NCBI RefSeq assembly: GCF_014646115.1
Contig: NZ_BMMV01000007.1
Coordinates: forward strand, 243,821-307,820
Source of the DNA: Streptomyces camponoticapitis
GTDB taxonomy: Bacteria > Actinomycetota > Actinomycetes > Streptomycetales > Streptomycetaceae
DNA: 64,000 nucleotides
Direction: 5' to 3'
Under the pieces are notes generated by a model. It was not told the DNA's origin. It saw only the letters and a list, made by a program, of their open reading frames with translations, and did no database searches. The position numbers and the translations under genes were made by a program. Of this stretch, positions 19,671 to 28,510 are shown one piece after another (within the stretch, counting starts at the first letter, position 1; each line of letters starts with the position of its first letter).

Positions 19671-20607
19671 CGAATCCCTCCCCGGTCAGCGCCACGAACG
19701 CGTCCTCCAGCGAGGCACGTTCGACTCCGAAGGCCCGTACGCGCACCCCCGCCCGTACGAGCCCGGCGTTCAGCTCCGCCGGATCTGCCGGCTCCCCCTC
19801 GCCGGACACGGCGAGCTCCCCGCTCACCCGGTCCCCGGCCACCGTCACATCGGTGACCCCCAGCTCCTTCAGCACCCGCGCCGCGTCCGCGGGATCGGGC
19901 GTCGTGACCGCCAGCCGGCCACGCGTGCCCGCCGCCAGCTCGGCCACGGTCCCCTGGGTCAGCAGCCGCCCGCGTGCCATCACGGCGGCGTGCGTGCACA
20001 CCTGTTCGATCTCGTCCAGCAGGTGCGAGGAGAGGAAGACCGTCGTGCCCTCCCCGGCCAGCTCCCGTACGAGCGCTCTGATCTCCCGCATGCCCTGCGG
20101 GTCGAGCCCGTTCGTCGGCTCGTCGAGCACCAGGAGCCTGCGCGGCTGGAGCAGCGCGGCCGCGAGCCCGAGCCGCTGCTTCATGCCGAGCGAGTACGCC
20201 TTCGCCTTCTTGCCGCCCGCCGCCGTGAGCCCGACCCGCTCCAGCGCCTCGGCCACCCGGGCCCGCCGGGTGCGCGGATCGGCCGTCGGGTCGGCGGAGT
20301 CGTACCGCAGCAGATTGTCGCGGCCGTTCAAGTACCCGTACAGCGCCGGGCCTTCGATCAACGCGCCCACCTGCGGCAGTACGGCCCTGGCCGCGCGCGG
20401 CATGGTGCGGCCGAGGACCGCGGCCGTGCCCGCGGTCGGCTCGATCAGGCCCATCAGCATGCGGATGGTGGTGGTCTTGCCGGAGCCGTTGGGGCCGAGG
20501 AAGCCGAAGACGCTGCCGGCCGGCACGGCGAGGTCGAGACGGTCGACGGCGAGCTGCCCGCCCCGGTAGCGCTTGGTGAGCCCGCGTGTCTCTATGACGA
20601 CGGTCAT
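19657..20607 (-). CDS. ABC transporter ATP-binding protein
   Basis: ATPase of an ABC-2 type exporter, 316 residues. Walker A is GPNGSGKTTT (about 39-48), the signature is YSLGMKQRLGLA, Walker B is LLVLDEPTNGLD and the switch His lies in FLSSHLLDE. A C-terminal domain of about 90 residues follows, as in drug/lantibiotic-type ATPases. It is translationally coupled to the permease downstream and lies 223 bases after the LolA-like gene, from which it is separated by two strong hairpins. Confidence 0.93.
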   Translation of the reverse strand: MTVVIETRGLTKRYRGGQLAVDRLDLAVPAGSVFGFLGPNGSGKTTTIRMLMGLIEPTAGTAAVLGRTMPRAARAVLPQVGALIEGPALYGYLNGRDNLLRYDSADPTADPRTRRARVAEALERVGLTAAGGKKAKAYSLGMKQRLGLAAALLQPRRLLVLDEPTNGLDPQGMREIRALVRELAGEGTTVFLSSHLLDEIEQVCTHAAVMARGRLLTQGTVAELAAGTRGRLAVTTPDPADAARVLKELGVTDVTVAGDRVSGELAVSGEGEPADPAELNAGLVRAGVRVRAFGVERASLEDAFVALTGEGFDVAG

Positions 20608-20684
20608 CCCTCGCCCTTCCTCTCCCGACCGGCCCCGCCGGTCCTCCCTGTCCGCCCGGTCGCTCCCGGCCCCGGAGCGCGGAC

Positions 20685-20729
20685 AGCGGGCCGCCCCGCC
20701 GTACGGAGCGTACGACGGGGCGGCCCGCT
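20685..20729 (-). terminator. Hairpin downstream of LolA-like gene (distal)
   Basis: A 21-bp stem with a single C/A mismatch (20685-20705 with 20709-20729) and a 3-base loop, about 100 bases after the LolA-like stop and 80 bases before the ABC ATPase start. It probably terminates or attenuates transcription between the two minus-strand genes. Confidence 0.75.
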
Positions 20730-20764
20730 CACGCGCGGCGTCCGGGCGCCGGGGTCCGCGGCGC

Positions 20765-20828
20765 CCGGGTCGTGTCCGCGAAGCCCGGCCCGGCCGGCGG
20801 ACGGTGCCGCCTCGCGGACACGACCCGG
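20765..20828 (-). terminator. Hairpin directly after LolA-like gene (proximal)
   Basis: A perfect 17-bp inverted repeat (20765-20781 with 20812-20828) around a 30-base, itself GC-palindromic loop. The promoter-proximal arm begins two bases after the TAG stop of the LolA-like gene. With the distal hairpin it makes a tandem terminator. Confidence 0.75.
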
Positions 20829-20830
20829 CG

Positions 20831-22105
20831 CTACTTCGCCTCGTTGGCCGCCTTGACCAGCGCGTCCTTGGTGACCGCGCCGACGAAGACCTTGCCGTCG
20901 TCCGTCATCAGGGCGTTCACCAGACGCGTCTTGAAGACCGTGCCCGAACCGAACTTCCCCTCGACCTTGTCGCCCAGCGCGTCCATGAACTGCTGGGCCT
21001 CGGCCGGCATGTCCTTCGACGCGGCGGCCGTCGGGGCCTTGGCGCCGGTGTCGAGCCGGACCACGGCGGTCCAGCCCTCGCCGATCACGTTCGGCTCCGA
21101 ACCGAGCTCCTTGGCGCCCTTGGGCGCCTTGTGGATCTGGTCCTTACCCGCCGCCTTCGACTCGTCGGCCTCCGTCACCTTCGTGCCCTTGGGAGGCGTG
21201 AAGTCGAAGGTGGACGCGGCCGGACGGGAGAAGTCGACCTTGGTGAAGCCGACATCGACCACGGCCTTGCCCCCACTGCTCGGCAGCAGTGTGAACTTCA
21301 GCGGCGTACCGGTCTTGGAGTCGACCGCCACCTTGACGGAACCGACCGTCGAACCGGCCTGCTTGGGCTTGATCACCAGCTGGTAGGCGTCACGGCCAGC
21401 GATCCGCGCCGTGCCGTCCACCGTCACCGAGGTCGTGTCGCCCGAGGCCTTCAGTGCCTCGCGCGCGAAGTCCTGCGGAGTGGCGGGCAGACTCCTCGGA
21501 ACAGCCTGGTCCTTGCCGTGCGCGCCGTTCTTGCCCTTGCCGGTGCCCTTCGCCGCGTCGGCGGGAGCCTCCGCGTGATAGGCCTCGTTGGAGGCGCTGT
21601 CGTACGCCCACACCTCGCCGCCGTTGTGGATCAGGCTGTACTCGGCGGCGCTGTCGAGGATCGACAGCCGCTGCTTGTCGGGCCCGTCGGTGGCGACCCG
21701 CAGGGTGTGCTCGCCGGAGGCCAGTTCCATCAGCCTGCCGGTCGGCTCCGCGGCCGAACCGCCGTCCGTGCCGTCCCCGGCCCCGCCCTTCGGCGCGAGC
21801 GCTCCGGCGGCCGAACCGCCGAGGCCGCCGAGCGACGGGATGCCGAGATCGGTTGTGATCTTGACCGTGCCGGACAGCCGCTCCGTGTCGGACGCCGCCA
21901 TCTTCTCGATCAGCTGCGCCGCGGTGATCTTCGGCAGGTCCGGGTCGCCCGACGCGGCGAGCGCGGGGACGAGTCCGATGGTCGCCGCGGCGACTCCGGC
22001 CACCGCGACCGGAACCACATAGCGCGCCGCTCTGCGACGGTCCGCCGGAAGGTCCCCGGCCTCGTCGTTCCCGCCGGTGATCTGTGCGCTGTCGTTCGGT
22101 GCCAT
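20831..22105 (-). CDS. LolA/RseB-like membrane-anchored envelope protein
   Basis: A 424-residue protein with one N-terminal membrane segment (about 29-51, YVVPVAVAGVAAATIGLVPALA) and an extracytoplasmic domain resembling the LolA/RseB/DUF2092 half-barrel family (ITAAQLIEKMAASDTERLSGTVKITTD-type start; RDAYQLVIKPKQ and PLKFTLLPSSGG strands). A Gly/Ala-rich insertion occupies about residues 98-122. The C-terminal 120 residues hold a second small alpha/beta segment (GEGWTAVVRLDTG to TKDALVKAANEAK). In actinobacteria the family is thought to bind lipids or act in envelope signalling; no Lol system is expected here. The neighbouring ABC exporter makes a joint export role plausible but unproven. 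Confidence 0.8.
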   Translation of the reverse strand: MAPNDSAQITGGNDEAGDLPADRRRAARYVVPVAVAGVAAATIGLVPALAASGDPDLPKITAAQLIEKMAASDTERLSGTVKITTDLGIPSLGGLGGSAAGALAPKGGAGDGTDGGSAAEPTGRLMELASGEHTLRVATDGPDKQRLSILDSAAEYSLIHNGGEVWAYDSASNEAYHAEAPADAAKGTGKGKNGAHGKDQAVPRSLPATPQDFAREALKASGDTTSVTVDGTARIAGRDAYQLVIKPKQAGSTVGSVKVAVDSKTGTPLKFTLLPSSGGKAVVDVGFTKVDFSRPAASTFDFTPPKGTKVTEADESKAAGKDQIHKAPKGAKELGSEPNVIGEGWTAVVRLDTGAKAPTAAASKDMPAEAQQFMDALGDKVEGKFGSGTVFKTRLVNALMTDDGKVFVGAVTKDALVKAANEAK

Positions 22106-22342
22106 GTGTGCCCTACCTCCGTGGTCGGCGGCTTCCGTCCTTCACACTCGTCCACCCCTTGCCGCCATTCTCACTCGAATTGGTCCGGGGTGGTGCTCTC
22201 CATAAGACCAAATCGGCTAATCGGAAGCGTCAACCCGCGGGCGCAACCTCGCGTACTGCTCTGGGATGACGGTGGGGGCCGCCGCCTCCCCCATCCAGTA
22301 GGGGACGGCCGGACCGGGCGTCGGGGGCGTCAACAGGCGTAC

Positions 22343-23353
22343 TCAGCCCGCCCGGTGGACCACCGCGTCGCACAGCTCCAGCAGCGCGGACTTCGCGTAG
22401 CACTCGGGCAGCGGCGCGAGGGCCGTACGCGCCTCCTCGGCGTACCGGACGGTGTCCCGCCGTGCCTGCTCCAGCGCCGGGTGCGCACGCAGCCTGTGCA
22501 GCGCCTCCGCGTGCCTGGCGTCGTCCGTCAGGTCCCCGTCCAGGAGTTCGACCAGCTCGACGTCCTCCGGGCGCCCGTGCGCCTCCGCCTGGGCCCGCAG
22601 CAGCAGCACCGGCAGCGTGGGGATGCCCTCGCGGAGGTCGGTGCCCGGTGTCTTCCCGGACTCGTGGGAGTCGCTGGCGATGTCCAGGACGTCGTCGGCG
22701 AGCTGGAAGGCGACGCCGAGCCGCTCACCGTACTGGGTGAGGATGTCGGTGACCGTCTCGCCGGCGCCGGACGTCAGGGCGCCGAAGCGGCCCGACACGG
22801 CGAACAGCGCGCCGGTCTTGCCGGCGAGCACGTCGAGGTAGTGGCTGACCGGGTCGCGCCCGTCCCGCGGTCCGGCCGTCTCCAGGATCTGACCCGTCAC
22901 CAGCCGCTCGAACGCCTCGGCCTGGATCCGTACGGCCTCGGGGCCGAGGTCCGCCAGGATGTGCGAGGCGCGCGCGAAGAGGAAGTCACCGGTGAGGACC
23001 GCGACGGAGTTGCCCCAGCGGCTGTTGGCGCTGTCGACACCCCGGCGTACGTCCGCCTCGTCCATCACGTCGTCGTGGTAGAGCGTCGCGAGGTGGGTCA
23101 GCTCGACGACGACGGCCGCCGGGACGATCCCGGGGGCGTACGGGTCGCCGAACTGGGCCGCCAGCATCACGACCAGCGGCCGGAACCGCTTGCCCCCGGC
23201 GCGCACCAGATGCTGCGCCGCTTCCGTGATGAAAGGGACCTCGCTCTTGGTGGCTTCGAGGAGACCCGCCTCCACGGCCGACAATCCGCTCAGGACATCG
23301 GCTTCAAGAGCCGGGTCCCGCACGCTCAGCCCGAACGGCCCGACGACGGTCAC
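22343..23353 (-). CDS. Trans-polyprenyl diphosphate synthase (menaquinone side chain)
   Basis: An all-trans prenyl diphosphate synthase of 336 residues that elongates allylic diphosphates with isopentenyl diphosphate. Both aspartate motifs are present: DDVMD at 94-98 (first Asp-rich motif, no insertion) and DDVLD at 220-224, with GGKRFRP near residue 53 and the GKT/DLREG lysine and acidic loops. Residue composition before the first motif (LATLYH) lacks the two bulky residues typical of short-chain enzymes, consistent with a hepta- to nonaprenyl product (inference). Start is GTG at 23353. Its presence between menaquinone-linked respiration genes suggests it makes the menaquinone tail. Confidence 0.9.
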   Translation of the reverse strand: MTVVGPFGLSVRDPALEADVLSGLSAVEAGLLEATKSEVPFITEAAQHLVRAGGKRFRPLVVMLAAQFGDPYAPGIVPAAVVVELTHLATLYHDDVMDEADVRRGVDSANSRWGNSVAVLTGDFLFARASHILADLGPEAVRIQAEAFERLVTGQILETAGPRDGRDPVSHYLDVLAGKTGALFAVSGRFGALTSGAGETVTDILTQYGERLGVAFQLADDVLDIASDSHESGKTPGTDLREGIPTLPVLLLRAQAEAHGRPEDVELVELLDGDLTDDARHAEALHRLRAHPALEQARRDTVRYAEEARTALAPLPECYAKSALLELCDAVVHRAG

Positions 23354-23671
23354 GAGGGGTACTCCTGTCTGCTGACGATCACATGGATTGTCGATGTGTC
23401 GCTGCTGTCATTCAAGTCAGCGTATCCGGTCGAGTTTCGATCATCATGGGCGCCTTCCCGGCTCCACCCGTATGTTCGTGATCAGTAAATAAGATCGGAA
23501 CTACCCCCATATGTCCGCACCCCCTGCCCGTTCGGGCTACCGCCGGTAGGTTCCCCTAACTCCCCGCCACACTCGGGTTCTTTCGGTCATTGCGCGCTTT
23601 TCACCACTGCCGCCGCCGGGCAACACCGACGTAACGTGTCCCGCATCGATCCGGAAAGCGAGGCAGCACCC
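23354..23671. other. Divergent intergenic region, prenyl synthase / fahA
   Basis: This 318-base stretch separates two divergent genes and must hold both promoters. It is noticeably more A/T-rich than its surroundings around 23375-23510, consistent with promoter DNA. I see no open frame with coding character, no clear inverted repeat and no known riboswitch. Confidence 0.5.
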
Positions 23672-24895
23672 ATGCCCGAGCAGAGCCCGCTCGAAGTCGC
23701 CGAGGGAGACCCCTTCGGTCCGCACAACCTCCCGTACGGCGTCTTCACCACGGCCGACGAGCCCGAGCGGCGCCGGCTCGGGGTCCGCGTCGGCGGCCAT
23801 GTGCTCGACGCGGGAGCCGCCGCGCACGCGCTGGGCTCCCCGTACGCCGCGCTGCTCGACCGGCCCAGCCTCAACCCGCTGATGGCCGCCGGACGCACGG
23901 CCTGGCGCGATGTGCGCCGCGCGCTCACGGCCTGGGTCACGGTCCCCGCCCACCGGCCGGACATAGAGCCGCTGCTGCACCCGCTCGGCTCGGTGACGAT
24001 GCATCTGCCGTACGAGGTCGCCGACTGGGTCGACTTCTACGCCAGCGAGAACCACGCCACCAATCTGGGCCGGATCTTCCGCCCCGACGGTGAGCCGCTG
24101 ACCCCGAACTGGAAACATCTGCCGATCGGTTACCACGGCCGCGCGGGCACGGTCGTCGTCTCCGGTACGGACGTGGTGCGCCCGTCCGGGCAGCGCAAGG
24201 CGCCGGCCGACGCCGCCCCGTCCTTCGGGCCGTCGGTCAAGCTCGACATCGAGACGGAGGTCGGCTTCGTGGTCGGCACCCCGTCGGCGATGGGCACCTC
24301 CGTGGAGCTGGCCGCCTTCGACGACCATGTCTTCGGTCTCTCGCTGCTCAACGACTGGTCGGCACGGGACATCCAGGGCTGGGAGAACGTCCCTCTGGGG
24401 CCGTTCCTCGGCAAGTCCTTCGCCACGTCCGTCTCGGCCTGGGTGACGCCCCTGGCGGCCCTGGACGCGGCCCGGGTCTCTCCCCCGCCCCGTACGCATC
24501 CGCTGCTGCCGTATCTGGACGACGCGGACGAGGAGGTGCCCGGCGGCTTCGACCTGCGGATCACGGTCACCCTCAACGGCCGGCTGCTCTCCGAACCGCC
24601 CTTCGCGGGCATGTACTGGACCGCGGCGCAGCAGTTGGCCCACATGACGGTGAACGGCGCCTCGCTCCGTACGGGCGACCTGTACGGCTCCGGTACGGTC
24701 AGCGGCCCCGAGCGCGACCAGCGCGGCTCCCTGATCGAGCTGAGCTGGAACGGCACGGAGCCGATCGAACTCAGCGACGGCAAGCGGACGTTCCTGGAGG
24801 ACGGCGACGAGGTCACCCTCACCGCCTGGGCCCCGGGGCCGGACGGCACCCGCGTGGGCCTCGGCGAGGTGACCGGCCGGGTCGTCGCGGGGTGA
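23672..24895 (+). CDS. fahA: Fumarylacetoacetase
   Basis: Final enzyme of the tyrosine/homogentisate degradation pathway, hydrolysing fumarylacetoacetate to fumarate and acetoacetate. The 407-residue length fits. Metal ligands are visible: Asp in DFYASENHATN, two Glu in KLDIETEVGF and Asp in LLNDWSARDIQGWE. The substrate loop IGYHGRAGTVVVSGTDVVRP is intact. The ATG at 23672 (MPEQSPLEVAEG) has GAGG upstream; a GTG 12 codons earlier is less likely. The stop overlaps the next small gene as GTGA. Other genes of the pathway are not in the window. Confidence 0.93.
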   Translation: MPEQSPLEVAEGDPFGPHNLPYGVFTTADEPERRRLGVRVGGHVLDAGAAAHALGSPYAALLDRPSLNPLMAAGRTAWRDVRRALTAWVTVPAHRPDIEPLLHPLGSVTMHLPYEVADWVDFYASENHATNLGRIFRPDGEPLTPNWKHLPIGYHGRAGTVVVSGTDVVRPSGQRKAPADAAPSFGPSVKLDIETEVGFVVGTPSAMGTSVELAAFDDHVFGLSLLNDWSARDIQGWENVPLGPFLGKSFATSVSAWVTPLAALDAARVSPPPRTHPLLPYLDDADEEVPGGFDLRITVTLNGRLLSEPPFAGMYWTAAQQLAHMTVNGASLRTGDLYGSGTVSGPERDQRGSLIELSWNGTEPIELSDGKRTFLEDGDEVTLTAWAPGPDGTRVGLGEVTGRVVAG

Positions 24896-25203
24896 GGACC
24901 GCCCGCGGACCGCTGAGACCACCGCTCGTCCTGTTGGGTGCGCTGCTGCTGGTGGTGCTGACGGCCCTCGCCCTCAGAGGCCGGGGCGAGGAGCCCGGCT
25001 ACGTGGACGGCTACACCTTCGGGCGGGACAAGGGCCCGGCCGGCCATCTCGGCGGGGCCGACGCGTCCGACCGGGGGGCGGCCGAGTCCGAGTGCGGGGA
25101 GCACGCGGAGACCGACGGCGTGGAGACGAACGCCGACTGGATGGCCGGCTGCGTGGACGGCGCGCTGCGCCTCCCCGAGGCGCCCCCGGAGTCCGGGTCC
25201 TGA
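24892..25203 (+). CDS. Small membrane-anchored hypothetical protein
   Basis: A 103-residue protein whose GTG start overlaps the fahA stop (GTGA), so it is likely co-translated with fahA. One hydrophobic helix (about 11-29, PLVLLGALLLVVLTALAL) anchors a short exported or periplasm-facing segment with PGYVDGYTFGRDKGP and, near the end, WMAGCVDGAL. Two Cys (in ESECGEH and AGCVDG) may form a disulfide. I do not recognise the family. The coupling with fahA may be only transcriptional. Confidence 0.75.
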   Translation: MRTARGPLRPPLVLLGALLLVVLTALALRGRGEEPGYVDGYTFGRDKGPAGHLGGADASDRGAAESECGEHAETDGVETNADWMAGCVDGALRLPEAPPESGS

Positions 25204-25225
25204 CAGCAGGGTCCTGACAGCCACT

Positions 25226-25271
25226 GAACGCCGTGGGGCCCCACCGGTGTCGGTGGGGCCCCACGGCGTTC
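25226..25271. terminator. Bidirectional hairpin between fahA operon and nuoN
   Basis: A perfect 21-bp inverted repeat (25226-25246 with 25251-25271) around GTGT. It lies 22 bases after the small membrane gene on the plus strand and 14 bases after the nuoN stop on the minus strand, so it can end both convergent operons. Confidence 0.9.
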
Positions 25272-25285
25272 GTCCGCTGTACGGG

Positions 25286-26938
25286 CTACCGCACGAAGAC
25301 GCCTGCCTGGCTCGCCAGATCCAGGAAGTACTGCGGCGCGAGGCCCAGCACCAGCGTCACGACGACGCCCACCCCGATCGTGGTCATCGTCAGCGGCGAG
25401 GGCACGGCGACCGTGGGGCCGTCCGCCTTCGGCTCGCTGAAGAACATCAGCACGATCACCCGGACGTAGAAGAACGCGGCGATCGCCGACGAGATCACAC
25501 CGACCACGACCAGCGACCCGGCCCCGCCGTCCGCCGCCGCCTTGAAGACGGCGAACTTGCCGGAGAAGCCCGAGGTCAGCGGGATACCGGCGAAGGCCAG
25601 CAGGAAGACCGCGAAGACCGCGGCCACCAGTGGCGAACGCCGTCCCAGCCCGGCCCACTTGGACAGATGCGTCGCCTCTCCGCCCGCGTCGCGCACCAGC
25701 GTGACGACGGCGAACGCGCCGACCGTGACGAAGGAGTACGCCGCCAGATAGAAGAGGACGGAGGAGATTCCCTCGTCCGTCATCGCGATGACACCGGCCA
25801 GGATGAAGCCCGCGTGCGCGATCGACGAGTACGCCAGGAGGCGCTTGATGTCCGTCTGGGTGATCGCGACGATCGCGCCGAACACCATGGTGGCGATCGC
25901 GACGCCGAACATCACCGGCCGGTAGTCCCAGCGCAGGCCCGGCAGGACCACGTAGAGCAGCCGCAGCAGCGCGCCGAACGCCGCCACCTTCGTCGCGGCC
26001 GCCATGAAGCCGGTGACCGGCGTGGGCGCGCCCTGGTAGACGTCCGGGGTCCACATGTGGAACGGCACCGCGCCGACCTTGAAGAGCAGGCCCATGAGGA
26101 TCATCGCGCCGCCGATGAGCAGCAGCGCGTCGTTGCCCATGGTGTCGGCGAGGACCGGGTCGACGGTGGCGACCGAGCCGTCGACGACGGCGGCGATGCG
26201 CGCGTACGTCACCGAGCCCGCGTAGCCGTACAGCAGCGCGATGCCGAACAGCAGGAACGCGGACGAGAAGGCACCGAGCAGGAAGTACTTCACCGCGGCC
26301 TCCTGCGACATCAGCCGCTTGCGGCGGGCGAGGGCGCAGAGGAGGTAGAGCGGGAGGGAGAAGACCTCCAGCGCGATGAAGAGCGTCAGCAGGTCGTTGG
26401 CTGCCGGGAAGACCAGCATGCCGGCCACCGCGAACAGCGCGATCGGGAAGACCTCGGTGGTGGTGAACCCGGCCTTGACCGCCGCCTTCTCGCTCTCGCT
26501 GCCGGGCACCGAGGCGCCCTGGGCGGCGAACGAGTCGATGCGGTTGCCGTGGCTCACCGGGTCGAGCCTGCGCTCGGCGAAGGTGAACACGGCGACGATC
26601 GCCGTCAGGATGATGACGCCCTGGAGGAACAGCGCGGGGCCGTCCACGGCGATCGCGCCCATCGCGGCGAGGTGCGCCTTGGTACTGCCGTACCCGTTCG
26701 CCGCCAGGGCGACCACCGCGGCGAACGCGGCGGCCAGGGCGACGACCGAGAGGAAGAGCTGCGCGTAGTACCGCCCCTTCCTCGGGACGAACGCCTCAAG
26801 CAGGATGCCCACGACGGCGGCACCCAGCACGATCAGCACCGGGGCCAGTTGCGCGTATTCGATCTTGGGGGCCTGGATCTTGTCGATCCCCTCGGCCGCC
26901 GTCGTTGTCCACAGGCTGTGGACAGCTGTCGCACTCAC
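25286..26938 (-). CDS. nuoN: NADH dehydrogenase subunit N
   Basis: NuoN/ND2 antiporter-like proton-pumping subunit, 550 residues with 14 or so helices. Typical segments are PFHMWTPDVYQGAPTPVTGF, RLLAYSSIAHAGFILAGV and the conserved Lys/Glu in the pump helices. It is the last gene of the 14-gene operon, with its GTG start overlapping the nuoM stop (GTGA). A strong hairpin follows the stop. Length is in the normal range for actinobacteria. Confidence 0.97.
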   Translation of the reverse strand: MSATAVHSLWTTTAAEGIDKIQAPKIEYAQLAPVLIVLGAAVVGILLEAFVPRKGRYYAQLFLSVVALAAAFAAVVALAANGYGSTKAHLAAMGAIAVDGPALFLQGVIILTAIVAVFTFAERRLDPVSHGNRIDSFAAQGASVPGSESEKAAVKAGFTTTEVFPIALFAVAGMLVFPAANDLLTLFIALEVFSLPLYLLCALARRKRLMSQEAAVKYFLLGAFSSAFLLFGIALLYGYAGSVTYARIAAVVDGSVATVDPVLADTMGNDALLLIGGAMILMGLLFKVGAVPFHMWTPDVYQGAPTPVTGFMAAATKVAAFGALLRLLYVVLPGLRWDYRPVMFGVAIATMVFGAIVAITQTDIKRLLAYSSIAHAGFILAGVIAMTDEGISSVLFYLAAYSFVTVGAFAVVTLVRDAGGEATHLSKWAGLGRRSPLVAAVFAVFLLAFAGIPLTSGFSGKFAVFKAAADGGAGSLVVVGVISSAIAAFFYVRVIVLMFFSEPKADGPTVAVPSPLTMTTIGVGVVVTLVLGLAPQYFLDLASQAGVFVR

Positions 26939-28506
26939 GGTGCTGCCTCCACCTCGGGCTTGGGATCGGTCTTCTGTACGTCACTCATGGTGTGCTCCAC
27001 CGCCGGATTCACGATGTCGGTCAGCGGCTTCGGGTAGACGCCCAGGAAGAGAAGGAGCGCGATCAGCGGGGTGACGACCGCCAGCTCCCGGAGCTTCAGG
27101 TCGGGCATGCTGCGGACCGACTCGTTCACCGGGCCCGTCATCGTGCGCTGGTAGAGGACCAGGACGTACAGCGCGGCGAGGACGATGCCGACGGTCGCGA
27201 TGATGCCGATCACTGGATACACGCTGAACGTGCCGACCAGGACCAGGAATTCGCTCACGAACGGGGCGAGCCCCGGCAGCGAGAGAGTCGCCAGACCACC
27301 GATCAGGAACGTGCCCGCCAGGACGGGGGCGACCTTCTGCACACCGCCGTAGTCCGAGATGAGCCGTGAACCGCGCCGCGAGATCAGGAAGCCCGCGACC
27401 AGCAGCAGCGCCGCCGTCGAGATTCCGTGGTTGATCATGTAGAGCGTCGCGCCGGACTGGCCCTGGCTCGTCATCGCGAAGATGCCCATGATGATGAAGC
27501 CGAAGTGCGAGATCGACGCGTAGGCGATGAGCCGCTTGATGTCACGCTGGCCGACCGCGAGCAGCGCCCCGTAGACGATGCTGATCAGCGCCAGCACCAG
27601 CACCACGGGGGTGGCCCACTTGGACGCCTCCGGGAAGAGCTGGAGGCAGAAGCGCAGCATCGCGAACGTGCCGACCTTGTCGACCACCGCGGTGATCAGG
27701 ACGGCGACGGGCGCGGTCGCCTCGCCCATGGCGTTGGGCAGCCAGGTGTGCACCGGCCAGAGCGGCGCCTTGACGGCGAAGGCGAAGAAGAAGCCCAGGA
27801 AGAGCCACCTCTCCATGCCCGTCGACATGTCCAGCGTCCCGTTGGCCCTGGCCTCGGCGATCTCCGCCAGCGAGAAGGTCCCCGCCTGGACGAACAGACC
27901 GATGACGGCGGCCAGCATGATCAGACCGCCGGCCAGGTTGTAGAGGAGGAACTTCACGGCCGCGTACGACCGCTGGGTGGCTCCCGCCTCGTCACCGCCC
28001 GCGTGGGCCCGGTCCCCGAAGCCGCCGATGAGGAAGTACACCGGGATGAGCATGGCTTCGAACAGGATGTAGAAGAGGAAGACGTCGGTGGCCTCGAAGG
28101 AGAGGATCACCATCGCCTCGACCATCAGGATCAGGGCGAAGAAGCCCTGCGTCGGCCGCCAGCGGGAACTCTTCGTCTCCAGCGGGTCGGCGTCGTGCCA
28201 GCCCGCCAGGATGATGAAGGGGATCAGCAGGGCGGTGAGCGCCATGAGCGCCACCCCGATGCCGTCCACGCCCAGTTCGTATCTGACTCCGAAGTCGGAG
28301 ATCCAGGCGTGGGACTCGGTCAGCTGATAGCGGTCACCGCCGGGTTCGAAGCGGACCAGCGCGATCGCCGCCAGCACGAGCGTGGCGAGCGAGAAGGCCA
28401 GCGCGATCCACTTGGCCCCGGTACGCCGGGCGGCCGGGACGGCCGCCGTGACGATCGCGCCGATCGCCGGGACGGCCGCCGTCGCCGTCAGAAGAGGGAA
28501 CGACAT
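26935..28506 (-). CDS. nuoM: NADH dehydrogenase subunit M
   Basis: NuoM/ND4 proton-pumping subunit, 523 residues. The family motifs VKAPLWPVHTWLPNAMGEAT and DIKRLIAYASISHFGFIIMG are present, together with the conserved Glu in LFYILFEAMLIPVYFLIG. It lies four bases downstream of nuoL and overlaps nuoN as GTGA. Membrane arm of complex I. Confidence 0.97.
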   Translation of the reverse strand: MSFPLLTATAAVPAIGAIVTAAVPAARRTGAKWIALAFSLATLVLAAIALVRFEPGGDRYQLTESHAWISDFGVRYELGVDGIGVALMALTALLIPFIILAGWHDADPLETKSSRWRPTQGFFALILMVEAMVILSFEATDVFLFYILFEAMLIPVYFLIGGFGDRAHAGGDEAGATQRSYAAVKFLLYNLAGGLIMLAAVIGLFVQAGTFSLAEIAEARANGTLDMSTGMERWLFLGFFFAFAVKAPLWPVHTWLPNAMGEATAPVAVLITAVVDKVGTFAMLRFCLQLFPEASKWATPVVLVLALISIVYGALLAVGQRDIKRLIAYASISHFGFIIMGIFAMTSQGQSGATLYMINHGISTAALLLVAGFLISRRGSRLISDYGGVQKVAPVLAGTFLIGGLATLSLPGLAPFVSEFLVLVGTFSVYPVIGIIATVGIVLAALYVLVLYQRTMTGPVNESVRSMPDLKLRELAVVTPLIALLLFLGVYPKPLTDIVNPAVEHTMSDVQKTDPKPEVEAAP

Positions 28507-28510
28507 CTGA

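Noticed and set aside
23354..25203. Carotenoid or other terpenoid cluster around the prenyl synthase
   Set aside because: No terpene cyclase, phytoene synthase or desaturase is present; the neighbours are tyrosine breakdown and respiration genes, so a menaquinone tail role is more likely.
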